64,000 bases of DNA from Periplaneta americana (GCF_040183065.1 NW_027185502.1:943501-1007500), one strand, 5' to 3'. Positions 11,038 through 22,790 are shown, counted from the stretch's first letter. Numbers and translations: made by a program. The notes: generated by a model not told the origin, from the letters alone.

Positions 11038-11780
11038 TTCATACATCACACAACTTATTATGTAAAGGTTAACACCTAACAAAATATATAAAGTAGTAAA
11101 GTCAACGACTGAAAAAATAAATTTCTGACATAGCTCTTCTTGAGGTCAAATTGGCTTCCTGGAGTCTTTGTCTAACATTATTCTCAATCACAATGACGAT
11201 GATTTCTGGCCTAGACCACAATCGTGCGGAGATGTCGCAAGACACAGAGAATCAGTAATCTGTTATCCCTGGTGGACGTAAACCTACTACAGCCTGATTC
11301 CAGTCGTCTATGGCAAGTACCCAGTTCACAGAAATGCCACAGGGCACGTTGAAAGACACACCGATAGCATTAGCTTCAAAACGAATGACTCATCTACCCA
11401 CAACCAAAGCAACAGATCCAGCAAAGTCTTTTCGAATAAGAGGCATCTTAACTTATCAAATTCGAAACAGTAACTAAAGAAAAATATTGACTTATGACAG
11501 AAAATGTGCCTGACACACAATGATAATTCATCAATAGGGGTTACTGCACCATTGTTTTATTGCTGGTCTCTGTTGTAAAACCATGAAGCACCAGTCTGGT
11601 AGAAAGTGGCTCATACCGAGACATCTTATCATCATATTCATCTCCAAAAATGTTGGATGCATCTTTCCTTACTCATAAAACATATTCAATTTAATAATAC
11701 TCTCTCTAAATTGGTGGTTTATTGACGATGAATCGGTTTTTACACAGTGATCCACTTTTTTTTGCCGGTATAAAACAGTG

Positions 11781-12030
11781 GACACTCAATCTGTAATGCA
11801 ACAGACTTCAAATAATGTTGTATCCAGTTCCTGAAATCGAAATGAGAAACAACATTCAGCCCTATTAATAAAATATCAGACAAGTGTTCAGTCCTTCACA
11901 GCACTCGATTGAATGCCTGTCCAGAGCAATAAGCTAACAGCTCGGGTTCGTTACAAGTTTACTCATTTTAGCCTCAGACTGGAGTTGGAGAAATGTTGTA
12001 AGACTTACACATTCTGATAATTTGGCTTAC
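11781..12030. other. Intronic sequence, nothing recognised
   Basis: No coding or repeat feature supported between the Tc1 remnant and the POLR1A donor. Confidence 0.4.
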
Positions 12031-12204
12031 CTCGAACATGCAGTGAATCAAACTGTACGGAGTGGCACCATAATGAGCTTTGTCCAGAACCCCACATAAA
12101 AGCTCACCATCTCGAATTATGACTTCTGCTTCTGACATTGTTTTCGGATCAGTAAACGGGGTTCCTCCAGCTTTCCACGATCGAGGTCTCTTCACTGCCC
12201 ATGC
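12031..12204 (-). CDS. POLR1A: POLR1A exon, DGELLCGVLDKAHYG segment
   Basis: A 58-codon phase-0 exon between a gatag acceptor and a gtaagc donor. It reads AWAVKRPRSWKAGGTPFTDP and later SEAEVIIRDGELLCGVLDKA with HYGATPYSLIHCMFE. The IRDGELLCGVLDKAHYG block is one of the best conserved parts of the subunit. Confidence 0.96.
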
Positions 12205-12429
12205 CTATCGTGAAATGAAAGTACAAAGATAATCTTTAATGGGGGAAAACTAATTACTCATATATGAAGCAATTTGTTTCTAATATCTTAAAAAAACACC
12301 CTCTGATTTAGGTCCTAGCTGATATGTACTTCTATTATCAGGCAGCACATCTCACGTGACGATATGTGTCAGAGAAAGAACAATTTATTTATATGAATCT
12401 GAAGTCTGATTAGTGTAATATGTATCTAG

Positions 12430-12575
12430 TCAGCGATGTATGCAATGGAAGGGAAAAGGAACTGACCACCCTACTCCATTATCTCCTGGCTTAGTTACCT
12501 CATGAGTGATGCTTTATTGGTGTCACTTGTGAGGTTCAAACCTGTCTTTGGGCAGCTGACTAAACAATAACATCT
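12430..12575 (+). mobile_element. SINE-like fragment
   Basis: GAGTGATGCTTTATTGGTGT followed by GAGGTTCAAACCTGTC contains a B-box-like GGTTCAAACC and ends GACTAAACAATAAC, resembling insect tRNA-derived SINEs. Boundaries uncertain; no target duplication found. Confidence 0.45.
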
Positions 12576-13586
12576 TAGAAACTCGTATACAAACTATTTA
12601 TTTTTTTACTTCTGTATTTTATTACTTAAAATTACTGTTCGTACAATATTAACATTTCAATAATTTATTAAACATTACATCAGCAGGAAGTTATATCTGC
12701 TCGCATAATTTGGGTCCCTGCATACTTTGCACACCTTAATTTTTTACAGATTATTTTGTTTTTGCTCTGCACTGATATTAAGTACGGTATGAGTTTTACT
12801 TTGTGTAAACATCGATTTTACTGTTTTTAATAGGTAGTTTGCCAGTTGCATGAAGGGTGCATCAATCAATTATCAATCGATTACCTACGGTGATCTAATT
12901 AATTATAGACTATTGAATTGATCATAGTTTATACATTACATTCACTATAATTACAATTAATTTAATTATTGCTAGACCAAGATTATGAAAACTTGTTATT
13001 GTTACAGAATTGAAATGACAGAACTTACCATACTCTCATACACTAGAATAAAAAAATTGAGATCAAGGCCTCCGAAAAAAAACGCGGATTTCAAAACATA
13101 ATCACGAGAATATGAAATTCATATAAGAGAAATATGTAATCAGTGATTTACTAGTTATCGTACCATTGGCTCCAAACTATATAGATTTGATTACGCCTGA
13201 GTTTAGTGGATTTATAGGCAAGATGGAGAGTATAATTATAGCAGATGAATAAAGGCGAATTTCTTTGCCCAGACTCGCTGGTACTACATTTAAACTCTTG
13301 GTAACAGATAACATGTCGCATTGGAGAGCACTCTACTAGAAAATGGGAACATATGAATTCATAATCTTGCTGTATAACGATTCTCTCGAACATACTACTT
13401 CGAGATCCTCAATTGAAAAAAAGTCAATCATATATAAACCAATCAACCATGAGAGAAGTATTGCCTATCAAAATCGTTTTCATAACAAAGACGCTATGAA
13501 GGAAACCGTAAGTACAGACTTCACAGACTGTACAAGAGACCTCAGCATGCGGAATTGGTAAGGTAATTTGACATACAAAACAAACC
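12576..13586. other. Intronic sequence, nothing recognised
   Basis: AT-rich sequence. Short antiparallel open frames at 13151-13618 have no domain features. Confidence 0.35.
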
Positions 13587-14940
13587 AGGGGATTCGAAAA
13601 GTAATGGCAACACCACATTTATTTAGGTTTTTTTGACATTACACACTTCAAATACAGTCCCCTGCAGGGGCGAATGCTAGTCATGAAAGTTAGGCTTGCT
13701 CTTTTATTCACACAGGAAGATCGGAGGATATAATAATTCATAATTAATAAAAATAATCAGACCCACATTAATAATTTATTTTATAATTATGAAATCATTA
13801 TGAGTCATGGATCATATTCGCTTATCAGATGTAGAAGTTCGATATGATATAACAAACATGGCCAACAAAACAGTTTCTTTAGTTTTTTTTCGACCCTGCC
13901 AACCAATGCATATTGTTGTGTTGAGCTGCACTGAACGAGTGCACATATTCTCTATAATGTCTGTCTTCTCTTGAATAGTCCTTTGGGAAAATGGATTTAA
14001 TAATAATGTTTCAATAACACACAATTCCGAACTCATTGCAATACTTCAAATTAATGTTTAAGAATTAATAATACATGCAGCAGCTAACACAATTACATTC
14101 CGCTCATACAATTACATTGCACAGCACATTCCCGCTGTCAATACTGCTCTGTGTAACGTTAAATAGTCGTTGGTCTAGCTCTCGGACCAGAGCTTCAAAC
14201 AACACACAACAGAAGCATGTGAGCCTAGGACGGACCAAGGAGGAAGGCACTTGCGCGTGCATCATATTCTCGCTATTTCCACGTCTTTCCTGTAGCTCCG
14301 AGAAACGAGCAAGCATTGCGATACTTGCGGTGTGCAACCTGCAGATGGCATTACGCCTATACAGTATTCCAAAAATCAAAATAAATTTTAATGTAAGTAA
14401 TCCCATTTTGAGAAATACACATTCTACGAAAATATTGGGCTTGCGCAGCAAGCATAGCATGCCCTGGAAATCGCCCCTGGTCCCCTGCCATGTTGCCAAA
14501 TCTTTGAAAGACAATGGATTTCATCTGCAGCATCATTTTGTGGAGCTCTCTCTCACTGATCGATCTAAAGCTCTTCGGATGTCAACTGTTGATTGAACGC
14601 GAATGCCTCACTTCCACCCAACTTGCAATAGTGCAGTGTGGTTGGACTACTCTCCCACAAGCTTCTTGTAATGCCATAAAGCGCTGAGTTGCATTTTTCC
14701 CTCTTGCAACTTATATTTTTATGATACATCTTTGTTCATATCTTATTGAACATTTTAGGACGATATTACTTAATACAAATCAGAAACAGTCCCTGTATTC
14801 ACAAAATATGGTTACTTAAAGACTTTTAATATTTCACATTTATATAACAATCGCTCCTCCATTATGCACTAAAAATTCCGATGCTCACTGCTAGGAGTGC
14901 TGATTTACAGTGTTGTTGCCATTACTTATTGAATGCCCTA
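13587..14940. mobile_element. Mariner-like MITE (about 530 bp) split by a hAT-like insert
   Basis: It starts GGGATTCGAAAAGTAATGGC and ends GTTGCCATTACTTATTGAAT GCCC, an inverted pair. Removing the nested element at 13665-14479 and its target duplicate leaves about 531 bases that match the 533-bp copy at 26819-27351 through words such as AATCAGAAACAGTCCCTGTA and TTCCGATGCTCACTGCTAGG. It has no transposase, so it is non-autonomous. Confidence 0.85.
13665..14479. mobile_element. Non-autonomous hAT-like element (815 bp) with 8-bp TSD
   Basis: Ends CAGGGGCGA and TCGCCCCTG are inverted, and both flanks carry GTCCCCTG (13657-13664 and 14480-14487). An 8-bp duplication and CAGGG-type ends are hAT hallmarks. 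Open frames inside (14075-14596 plus, 14104-14514 minus) show no transposase motif. It lies within the mariner-like MITE, so it inserted later. Confidence 0.85.
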
Positions 14941-14960
14941 GTATATTTCTTTCATGTATA

Positions 14961-16078
14961 TCTATACTAATAATAAATCTGTAGCAGAAATTTTTCTGGT
15001 AATTTTCGATTTTCCAAAAATAATTGGTCCTAACATATATAATTAACCACCCTGAAACCGAAAATCGCATTTTTGAAATTTTTGTTTGTATGTCTGTCTG
15101 TATGTTTGTTACCTTTTCGCGCGATAATGGCTGAACCGATTTATATGAAAATTGGAATATAAATTAAGTTCGTTGTAACTTAGATTTTAGGCTATATGGC
15201 ATTCAAAATACCTTATTTAAAAGGGGGGTTATAAGGGGGCCTGAATTAAATAAATCGAAATTTCTCGCTTTTTATTGATTTTTGTGAAAAATGTTACATA
15301 ACAAAAGTTTCTTTAAAAATGATTTCCGATAAGTTTTATTCTTTACAAAATTTTGATAGGACTGATATTTAATGAGATAAATGAGTTTTAAAATTAAAAT
15401 AACGCCATCTAAGACGGTGCAATGAATTAAGAACAAATGACTTCGTCTATAAGGGGCCTTGGACAACAACAATCGAAACAGGTGCTTGGACATCAACAAT
15501 CGAAAGCTATTAAACATAGCCTACAGAGAATGTTTCTGTGTTTGTATGAAGTAATATCAGAAGCTAAATTAACCGATTTGTAGCTATAATTAATTATTAT
15601 TTCATCATTGGAAAGTGTAGTTTCTCTAGATGGACATAATGCTATAATGTTGTTACAGTAACGTCTGAGTAAATCGAGGACAGGTAAGATTAAAATAGCT
15701 TCTTATGCACAGAAAATTTGATAGGCTATTTTGTACATTCATTTTCTGTATTTCTTAAAATAATATTTATGTATACTCATTTTAATCTCAGAGAATTAAC
15801 GAACAACGAGAGTGTATTGATTTAGTATGCAGTAATAGTACGTTAGCTTAGCAATCCATTATTTTATAATTCAAATTTTAACTATGCTCAATTGAATCGT
15901 GTTAAAATACGTAAAATATATATGAAATAAATGCAATGTAAAAAAAATTGGGTAATGAGCGAAGCAGATTATTGCGCTGTTGTAAAAGTTGTTCCCTGGA
16001 TCAAACTTCCTATTTTAATTATGTAATTACTTTATATTTATTTCTAACAGGTGCAGTGGAGCGCACGGGTACGGCTAG
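14961..16078 (+). mobile_element. Helitron-like non-autonomous element
   Basis: The segment starts TCTATACTAATAATAAATCT after an A and ends GCGCACGGGTACGGCTAG before a T. TC at the 5' end, CTAG at the 3' end and insertion between A and T are the Helitron rules, and the terminal CGCACGGGTACGGCTAG word resembles ends common in arthropod Helitrons. Text such as GCGCGATAATGGCTGAACCG is inside. No Rep/helicase frame is seen, so it needs a partner in trans. The short ORFs inside are not convincing. Confidence 0.75.
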
Positions 16079-17090
16079 TCTATAATATAAAACTACTTCA
16101 ATTATTTTACACTTTAGATTTAAATATTGTACATATATCGGTGGCGTGGTGTGAATATTATTACATGGTATTACTGGTGGACATTAATCAATACAATTTA
16201 ACCCCTAAGTACGATATTACTATAATTTTATTTAGTTACTGTGACATTATAGACTACTTGTATTGAAGTTCGATTCGACGATTTTTCTGTAAGAAGAGAT
16301 CTATGATAGGATCATTCAACATTGGCCCTTTCTTCGTGTTCAAGAAAAGAGATATTTCTACTGACTTCAAGTATAGCCCATAGTCTATTCTTCCCTTAGG
16401 TATTTCATTGGTAAGCATCTATGTACATGCAGCAGAGCACATGCCGAACCTCCTGCAGGATGGCAGTATCAACAATTAGAACAGAAGATCAATGTAATGA
16501 AGACTGGCCTGCTGCTACAATGTATGAAAATTTAAAATCATGAATTCACGAAGCTGATAAGAAGCCTCTGGAGCAGGAAGTGAGAAGTAAAAGAAATCTA
16601 ATTGGATGACATGGAAAATTCTAGAGGCAACAGAAACGTAACAATGAACCTGTAACTCAAAATGTGGAGCTGATCTGGGCTGTTGCAGGAAGTGTATTAA
16701 TTACTAAGGAATGGTAAAAACAAAGCCTTCAGGAAAATTATGTTACAAGACAGAACATACTGTGGGATTTGGAAAATCAAGACATGCCTGGAAAACAGTT
16801 ACAAGAATCTGTGTCCCCAAGTCATAACACCGAAAAGCAGAATTAAATAGGAAACCATTGCTCAGTGATCCAAAAAGACGAAAAAACCGGCAAAAATCAG
16901 AGAGGCAAAATTATTTACAAAAATCACTTCAAAACGATTTTTTAGAAAGAAGTGAAGAGTATTGCATGTTTTATAACCAATATAAACCATTTCATACTAG
17001 ACTACAAGTCCTGTAAATTATAGGCTAGTACCACATTTTATTAATTTCATATTATTATCTATATATTAGTATACATTATTTTCATATTGC
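16079..17090. other. Intronic sequence, nothing recognised
   Basis: No domain, tail or inverted repeat could be supported. Confidence 0.35.
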
Positions 17091-17179
17091 ATGTTGCAAT
17101 CCATTAACATACAGAGACTGCTTTTGGGTGGCTTAAACATTCCTTGCTATTTGAATAGATCAGTTTTCTCCGCTTCTGC

Positions 17180-17640
17180 ATTTTCTTCTTCCTCATCGTC
17201 CTCCTCCTCTGAAGATGGAAGTTCTGTTGCTATTCTAGGAGATTCTGGTGCATTCATAAGATTAACGACATCAGCAGAGAGTGATCCCATAATTTTCCTT
17301 GGAAAATGTCTGATAGAAGACATAAGGGGTCGGATGTTAGCAGAAGCCTTCGAAAAATATTCTGATTTGTAGCAGTTCTGGAAATTTTTCTGAAGTGATG
17401 TTCTTTGTATGATTTTATATTTTTGTTTGTTGCGTCTTGAGCTTCATTTATCATCTGATCAATTGGAAGAAGGGCAGCAAAAATGGCCGCTGATGCATGT
17501 ACAAGCACCTTGTGCAATGATGCTGGCATGTAATACCAGGGGTACTTCTCTACAAAAATGCGCGCAGTTTGTAAGGCACATTCTTCATAATCTCCCTCAT
17601 TGATATCACAGCCACATGGCAGGTTCTAAAATTTGTGGTA
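17180..17640 (-). pseudogene. Fragment of an arthropod repeat-associated protein
   Basis: The minus frame 17529-17254 reads MPASLHKVLVHASAAIFAAL, LPIDQMINEAQDATNKNIKS and YKEHHFRKISRTATNQNIFR, ending near LLTSDPLCLLSD. A protein with LHKVLVHG, EEAQEARNKD, YREHHTRK and SRTNED blocks recurs in many copies in insect genomes and looks mobile-element derived; I recall the pattern but not a family name. Upstream residues (YEECALQTA...YPWYY) continue to about 17600, so it is an internal piece without start or end. Confidence 0.45.
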
Positions 17641-18066
17641 AATCTTTCAATTGGGCACACAACAACCTGTGCAGCTCGATCTATACCGAGCTGTGTTCCC
17701 TCGTGACCCCAGACTTCAGATTGGTCCACAAGTAAGCCTAGTTCAACTCTTAATCCAACCTTTAATGTGGGTTTTTCCCGTTTTCTACATTATTTTCGTC
17801 TCCTTGCCATCTTATTTGCCACTTCCTAACATCAAGATGACAAATTAAGAATAGATTTACATTTAAAAAGTCTAATTCGCGCATTAAGTGTAGGCAGGCC
17901 GAATTAGAGCAGGTTGGCAGTTTTTGTTTTCATTTTCACCTATTTTTCCTAGTTATTCATTTGTCAAGGGTTGGCTCCACAGATGTAACCTGATTCTGTC
18001 AAAGAGGTATCGCTTATAGCACTGCAGGCCTTAACACTGATCATCGTCATAACAAGAATGTGTCTG

Positions 18067-18913
18067 AAGGTACAGTCACACGTCGCTACTTTTGTAGAGG
18101 TACAGTACAAAAAACTGCGCAATTCTCATACTGCGATGTGTGAACAACGGTGCAACCCGAAGAGTAGTGGCTGCCAAACCTACTGCTCGTTATTTTTTCA
18201 TGCTGTACATAGCTTAAAAGTAGCGACGTGTGAACAGGGTTCTCAGGGTTACAGCCACAGCATTTTTGATATCGGTTTTGTTGAAACTTTTGCAGCAGTT
18301 GCGACCAGTGTTGCCACCCAAATGTGCCAATGATACTTCTATTGTTTGGATATATTTTAATGTTAGATGTGATGAAAATAAATTATTTGTAACAGTTATT
18401 AAATGCACAACACAGTCAGAGTATATTTGCTGATGATATAATTAATTTTTTTCTTATTTTTCATAGCATAGTTTCAAACAAGAGGGTTGCCAATATTGAT
18501 TACGTGAATATGTTGGTTCTCATTTAAGTATATAGGCGTTTTTTAATAGCTTTATAGTAAAAATAATGCTAATTTCTGAATACTAGTTAGGACAGAAAAG
18601 CAAATAATAGATAAGTAAGCTATCGCATGAGTTTCATAATCCAAAACTCTAATGTGAACATACTCACAAAATGTATATTGAAAAGTCAACATGGATATGC
18701 AAAGCTGCAGCATGACTGCGGCTGAAAAAGTAGCGCCTTGTGTGTGAACAGACTCGCAACCTTCAGTTGCAACTTTTGCAGTATTCGGATTGCACAGCAT
18801 GAAAAGTAGCGTGCAGCGCACTACTTCTGGGTTACGTGTGAATACGACACGCAACTTTTGCAGCTGCAGTACAAAAGTTGCACAGCAAAAGTAGTGACGT
18901 GTGACTGTGCCTT
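18067..18913. mobile_element. TIR element, family T1 copy 1 (847 bp)
   Basis: The left end AAGGTACAGTCACACGTCGC and the right end, read in reverse AAGGCACAGTCACACGTCAC, form terminal inverted repeats of about 28 bases ending CTACTTTTG. Inside, ACGTGTGAAC and TACTTTTGCAGC words recur on both strands near the ends. It matches copy 2 at 22791-23605 throughout. No transposase and no clear target duplication. Confidence 0.85.
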
Positions 18914-19074
18914 AATATGGAGCTCTTGCCCTGTATTTTTAGTAACTATTGTTGACTACAGTGTAGATATCTGGTTTTCTGCCTAGGCCATTTCTTCTTC
19001 TAATCACAAATCAGTTGTTTCCTTTTCCTACTGCCATTCGATTATCCCCTTATTGTCTACCTGGTGCCACATCA

Positions 19075-19386
19075 TTATTTTAGTGCAAGTTCTTCTTTCT
19101 TCCTCGATCGCTTATTGACGTCATCCTTGCTTGCCGCTGCAGCTGTGCTGGTCGCTGGCCTCTCTTCCTGGTCGCTGTAATTCACGGACTGTTTCATTCC
19201 ATTGCTTGCTATTCTTTCCTGTGTGATGACCTCTCCATCTTCTAATTTTCCAAATAGTTCTCCCTTCGTATATTTTACTGCAATGCTCCTTATCTCCTCT
19301 TTCAGGTCTCTTTCTTTCATTTCATCAACATTTGTCCCTATCTCTGCATGGTTAAAATTTTCCAAACAGAATTCCACACTAAACAT
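19075..19386 (-). CDS. Unrecognised 103-codon ORF, probably repeat-derived
   Basis: The frame starts MFSVEFCLENFNHAEIGTNV and is rich in charged residues (KERDLKEEIRSIAVKYTKGE), ending in a lysine-rich tail. No motif identifies it. It has a good start and its own compositional character, yet lies among LINE copies, so an ORF1-type or truncated element protein is likely. Confidence 0.3.
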   Translation of the reverse strand: MFSVEFCLENFNHAEIGTNVDEMKERDLKEEIRSIAVKYTKGELFGKLEDGEVITQERIASNGMKQSVNYSDQEERPATSTAAAASKDDVNKRSRKKEELALK

Positions 19387-19501
19387 CTTCCTATTTATCT
19401 TTAAATTATATGCTATCTTGTATTTTAGTTTTTTGAATGAAGCTGCAATTTTGTGTGTTAGTATTGTGCAGCATATTAATTAAGCATATTAAAACAATAT
19501 G

Positions 19502-19992
19502 TTGTTGTTGTTACTGTTGTTTTCTAATGCCAGGCGTGTGACAAAGTCATTTGACCTCTTGCACTCCAATATTTTTCAAAGATATTATCATGGTCAGCCA
19601 CTGAAGCACAGATTTTGAGGTGTTCCGAATCTATTTCTTGGTTTGAGTTGCACAATGGGCAGTTAGGGGACTGATATATTCCAATTCTATGCAGGTGTTT
19701 GGCCAAACAATCATGGCCTGTTGCCAATCTAAATGCAGCTACAAACGATTTTCGTGGTAAATCGGGAATTAACTGTGGATTTTGATGCAGAGAGTTCCAT
19801 TTTTTCCCTTGGGATTGAGTTATCAAATTTTGTTTGTTGAAGTCTAAGTATGTAGATTTAATAAATCTCTTCACAGAGTAATACGTAGATTTAGTAACAG
19901 GTCTGTAAGTAGCAGTGCTGCCCTTCTTTGCTAATGCATCCACATTCTCGTTTCCCAGGATTCCACAATGGGATGGTATCCATTGGAATACA
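19502..19992 (-). mobile_element. 5'-truncated RNase H LINE copy with 16-bp TSD
   Basis: Flanked by ATATTAAAACAATATG at 19486-19501 and 19993-20008. The minus frame encodes DALAKKGSTATYRPVTKSTY, AAFRLATGHDCLAKHLHRIG and PNCPLCNSNQ...HLKIC, i.e. the end of the RNase H domain and the C-terminal Cys knuckle. The 3' end is a CAA-rich run. Only 491 bases were inserted. Confidence 0.9.
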
Positions 19993-20280
19993 ATATTAAA
20001 ACAATATGAAATCTACAAACACACAATAGCACATTACAACAAATACTTAATACGCAATTACAATTCAACAAACACACATTATTTGATCTAATAAATATAA
20101 ACAACCCCCACCATCATACGAACCACAAACGACAATGAACACTACAAAGCAAGACGAGCTAAAGTCTCAGACATGACACCAGTGTCCAAACGGTACCATC
20201 TGTCAATGAGATATATTATTAAAGTTTCAAGTTTTAAGAAAGTTTTATATTTTATTTTTTCGATAGTAAGTTAACATAGG

Positions 20281-21755
20281 TGCAACCATTTGAAATACAT
20301 TTCTGAAAAAGCCCGTAAAAGATTCTTCCTTCTAAAAAGACTAGCAGGAAAGGAATGGGGATGCTCTTGGAACACTTTGAACACTACATACAAAATGTTT
20401 ATACAGCCAGTGCTGACATACTGCAGAGAAATTTTAATTACTTCACCTTTCTTAAACGACATAGAATATGTTCAAAACCAAGCTCTCAGACTCATTACTG
20501 GTGGAATCAAAACAACTCAAATAGATTCTATGAGATTCCTCACTAACATTAACAGCATCAAAATGACAATAGAAGAAAAACCACTGATTCAATATGAAAA
20601 ACTTATCAGATTACCAGGAAACAATTGGCATTCATAGAGTCCTCTCTGTAGATTGAAAATTCAAAAAAGTTTCATATCCATGGTTCAAGAATTAAAACAG
20701 AAAATCAATATCCCGAATTTAAAAGAAATCTTAGAAATTAAACCAAACACTTTAACTCTATTAAATATAGAATATAATCTAAATTTAACACAAGAAATAC
20801 TGAAATCAGAAGTATTCTTTATATTGTAGTTGTAATCCCCTGGTAGAGGGGAAGAGAAGGCCTGATGGCCTTACATCTACCAGGTTAAATAAATAAATAA
20901 AAAAAATAAAAATAAAATAAACACTAAATTAATGAAACAATTGTCTTTAGAGACAATTAATATTAGGTACCCTCCACAAAACTGGCTTCATTTATACACC
21001 GACGGATCCTTGATCTCCAGGGAACAAGTTGCAGGTGCAGGTGTTACGTGCTGTCTCTTCTCACTTGGATATGGAACAACAAGTTTTGATGGTGAAATCA
21101 TTGCAATCAGTGAAAGTCTCAGGAATCTTCTATGCCACATCAATAAATTTAAGAATGCAGTTATATTGTCAGCTATTCTATCAATCGTCTCTAAACACAC
21201 ACCTTCATCTCAAACAGCAGAAATAACTAAAATGCTCTCTCAATTATTATCACTCAATAAAAGAATTGTATTCCAATGGATACCATTCCATTGTGAAATC
21301 CTGGGAAACGAGAATGCGGATGCTTTTGCAAAGAAGGGCAGCATTGCTACTTACAGACCTGTTACTAAATCTACATATTACTCTGTGAAGAGATTTATTA
21401 AATCTACATACTTAGACTTCAACAAACAAAATTTGATAACAAATCTCAAGGGAAAAAATGGAACTCTCTGCATCATAATCCACAGTTGATTCCCGATTTA
21501 CCACGAAAATCGTCTGTAGCTGCATTTAGATTGGCAACAGGCCATGATTGTTTGGCCAAATACTTGCATAGAATTGGAATATATCAGTCCCCTAACTGCC
21601 CATTGTGCAATTCAAACCAAGAAATGGATTCGGAACACCTCAAAATCTGTTCTTCAGTGGCTGGTCATGATAATATCTTTGAAAAATATTGGAGTGCAAG
21701 AGGTCAAATGACTTTATTGTCAAATGCCTGGCATTAGAAAACAACAACATATTTT
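20281..21755 (+). mobile_element. RNase H LINE copy interrupted by another LINE 3' end
   Basis: The plus strand encodes the RT thumb (ARKRFFLLKRLAGKEWGCSW, NTLNTTYKMFIQPVLTYC), then from 20932 MKQLSLETINIRYPPQNWLH with LYTDGS, the first RNase H block, FQWIPFHCEILGNENADAFA, and after a frameshift near 21480 the C-terminal AAFRLATGHDCLAKYLHRIG and YWSARGQM. A different LINE's 3' tail is lodged at about 20815-20922. The tail ends AAAACAACAACA. Start and EN are missing. Confidence 0.88.
20815..20922 (+). mobile_element. Nested LINE 3'-end fragment
   Basis: ATTGTAGTTGTAATCCCCTG, GTAGAGGGGAAGAGAAGGCC and CTACCAGGTTAAATAAATAA equal the 3' UTR of the LINE at 3324-3965. The uninterrupted RNase H LINE at 54200 shows where the host sequence resumes (gaagta / taaacact). 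The insert is thus about 108 bases, severely 5' truncated. Confidence 0.8.
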
Positions 21756-22169
21756 ATAATAAGTGTTAAAGTGAGCATCAGAGACAAACAAAAACTATAT
21801 CCGATGGAAATGGATGGATTGCAAAGGAGTTGCCTAGTTTCTGCATTACAATGAATTTGAAATTATGTAATGAGAGAAAAAATGAACCAAAAAGTATCAG
21901 TAGCTGAATGATTGGGAGGTAAAGCACTGCAGTAGTATCAAAGGATGCCAGAACGCAGATCTTGTCACGGTCACAGCAAGGATGCAGGAAAGACAAAGAC
22001 CTTGCATCAGCTGAAGAAAAAGAATTGCCAAGGCAATACGAGAGTGTAATCTGATGTGGCCAATGGAGTGACAGAAGCAATAAAAGGCAAACCTGGGAAC
22101 CAGGGGCAAGTACAGTAACCACTAGAACATGATGGTGCACTGAGCACTTACAATGGATAGTATACGTAC

Positions 22170-22362
22170 CTGGTCCGAGACTTTTGATGAGGAAGTGAGA
22201 GTCAGTGTGTGCTGCCCCTTAGGCACATTGTTTATAATTATTGTAGAAATTATTTGTTTCCCAGACCAAAGAGGAGCTGGTTTCAATATGGCTGGTGACA
22301 ACAGCTTGATCTCGCCCTTCTGATGCCCCAGTCCCTGGAAGACAAGCTGCTGGTACTCTTCT
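22170..22362 (-). CDS. POLR1A: POLR1A exon, LLSPAILKP segment
   Basis: One base completes the split lysine, followed by EEYQQLVFQGLGHQKGEIKL and LSPAILKPAPLWSGKQIIST. It ends SSSKVSDQ in phase 0 before gtacgt. LLSP-ILKP-PLW-GKQ is the funnel-side segment conserved in Pol I largest subunits. Confidence 0.95.
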
Positions 22363-22476
22363 CTGCAACACAGATTCAATGTTTGTATGTAATGTACATT
22401 CCGCCTGCTAGTCTGTAGGCTACGACTGTATTAATGTTGAACTTCTAAAATACATAACATCAATTTGTTCAAAGCA

Positions 22477-22488
22477 GGGGGGGGGGGG
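22477..22488. repeat. Poly-G run
   Basis: Twelve consecutive G in the intron upstream of a POLR1A exon. No associated element boundary is visible. Confidence 0.9.
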
Positions 22489-22790
22489 ATTATTTTCCGC
22501 ATTATACAAAATTTAAACACGTAACTATCTATTGTATCCAAAGAGTCACGCCAGACAACACTCTAGCAGTAAGTTTAACTGTTCTTAGGTTTACATTTAA
22601 TCTTTTGTGAAAATTACAACTGCCAAGCACTAATTTATATTACATGAACATTTTATCAATATGAGAATTAAACAGTATTCCACCATTAGCAAGAGAAATT
22701 GTGCATTGTAGAATGAAAGAAATTAGACCTTTACGAATATAGATGAAAAAATGAAAACGATGACATTTTAAGGAAGCAAAACTCCATGTA

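Larger units (their letters stand above)
9513..11780 (-). mobile_element. Tc1-like DNA transposon remnant with nested SINE
   Basis: Ends are inverted: CACTGACTGGCCAAAAAAGT at 9513 and, on the other strand from 11780, CACTGTTTTATACCGGCAAA, both running into AAAGTGGATCACT. Minus-strand transposase pieces lie inside: RQRLQEANLTSRRA near 11190-11130, FMNESRFCFWSADDKERIW near 10320-10260, ELVFIDGGTLNAHG near 10160-10110, FILMHDSVHSHAP near 10060, and DLDPIEHLWNKLDQSVR near 9980-9920. These are the three catalytic blocks of a DD34E transposase. The first aspartate is asparagine, and frameshifts and stops abound. About 0.75 kb of foreign sequence, including a SINE, splits N- and C-terminal parts. 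Confidence 0.85.

Noticed and set aside
14075-14596. 173- and 136-codon opposed ORFs as a transposase
   Set aside because: They span hAT-like and MITE boundaries and show no DDE, HTH or zinc motif.
21778-22140. 120-codon minus ORF next to a POLR1A exon
   Set aside because: Separated from the exon by a good donor (gtacgt) and hydrophobic without pattern; it is intron.
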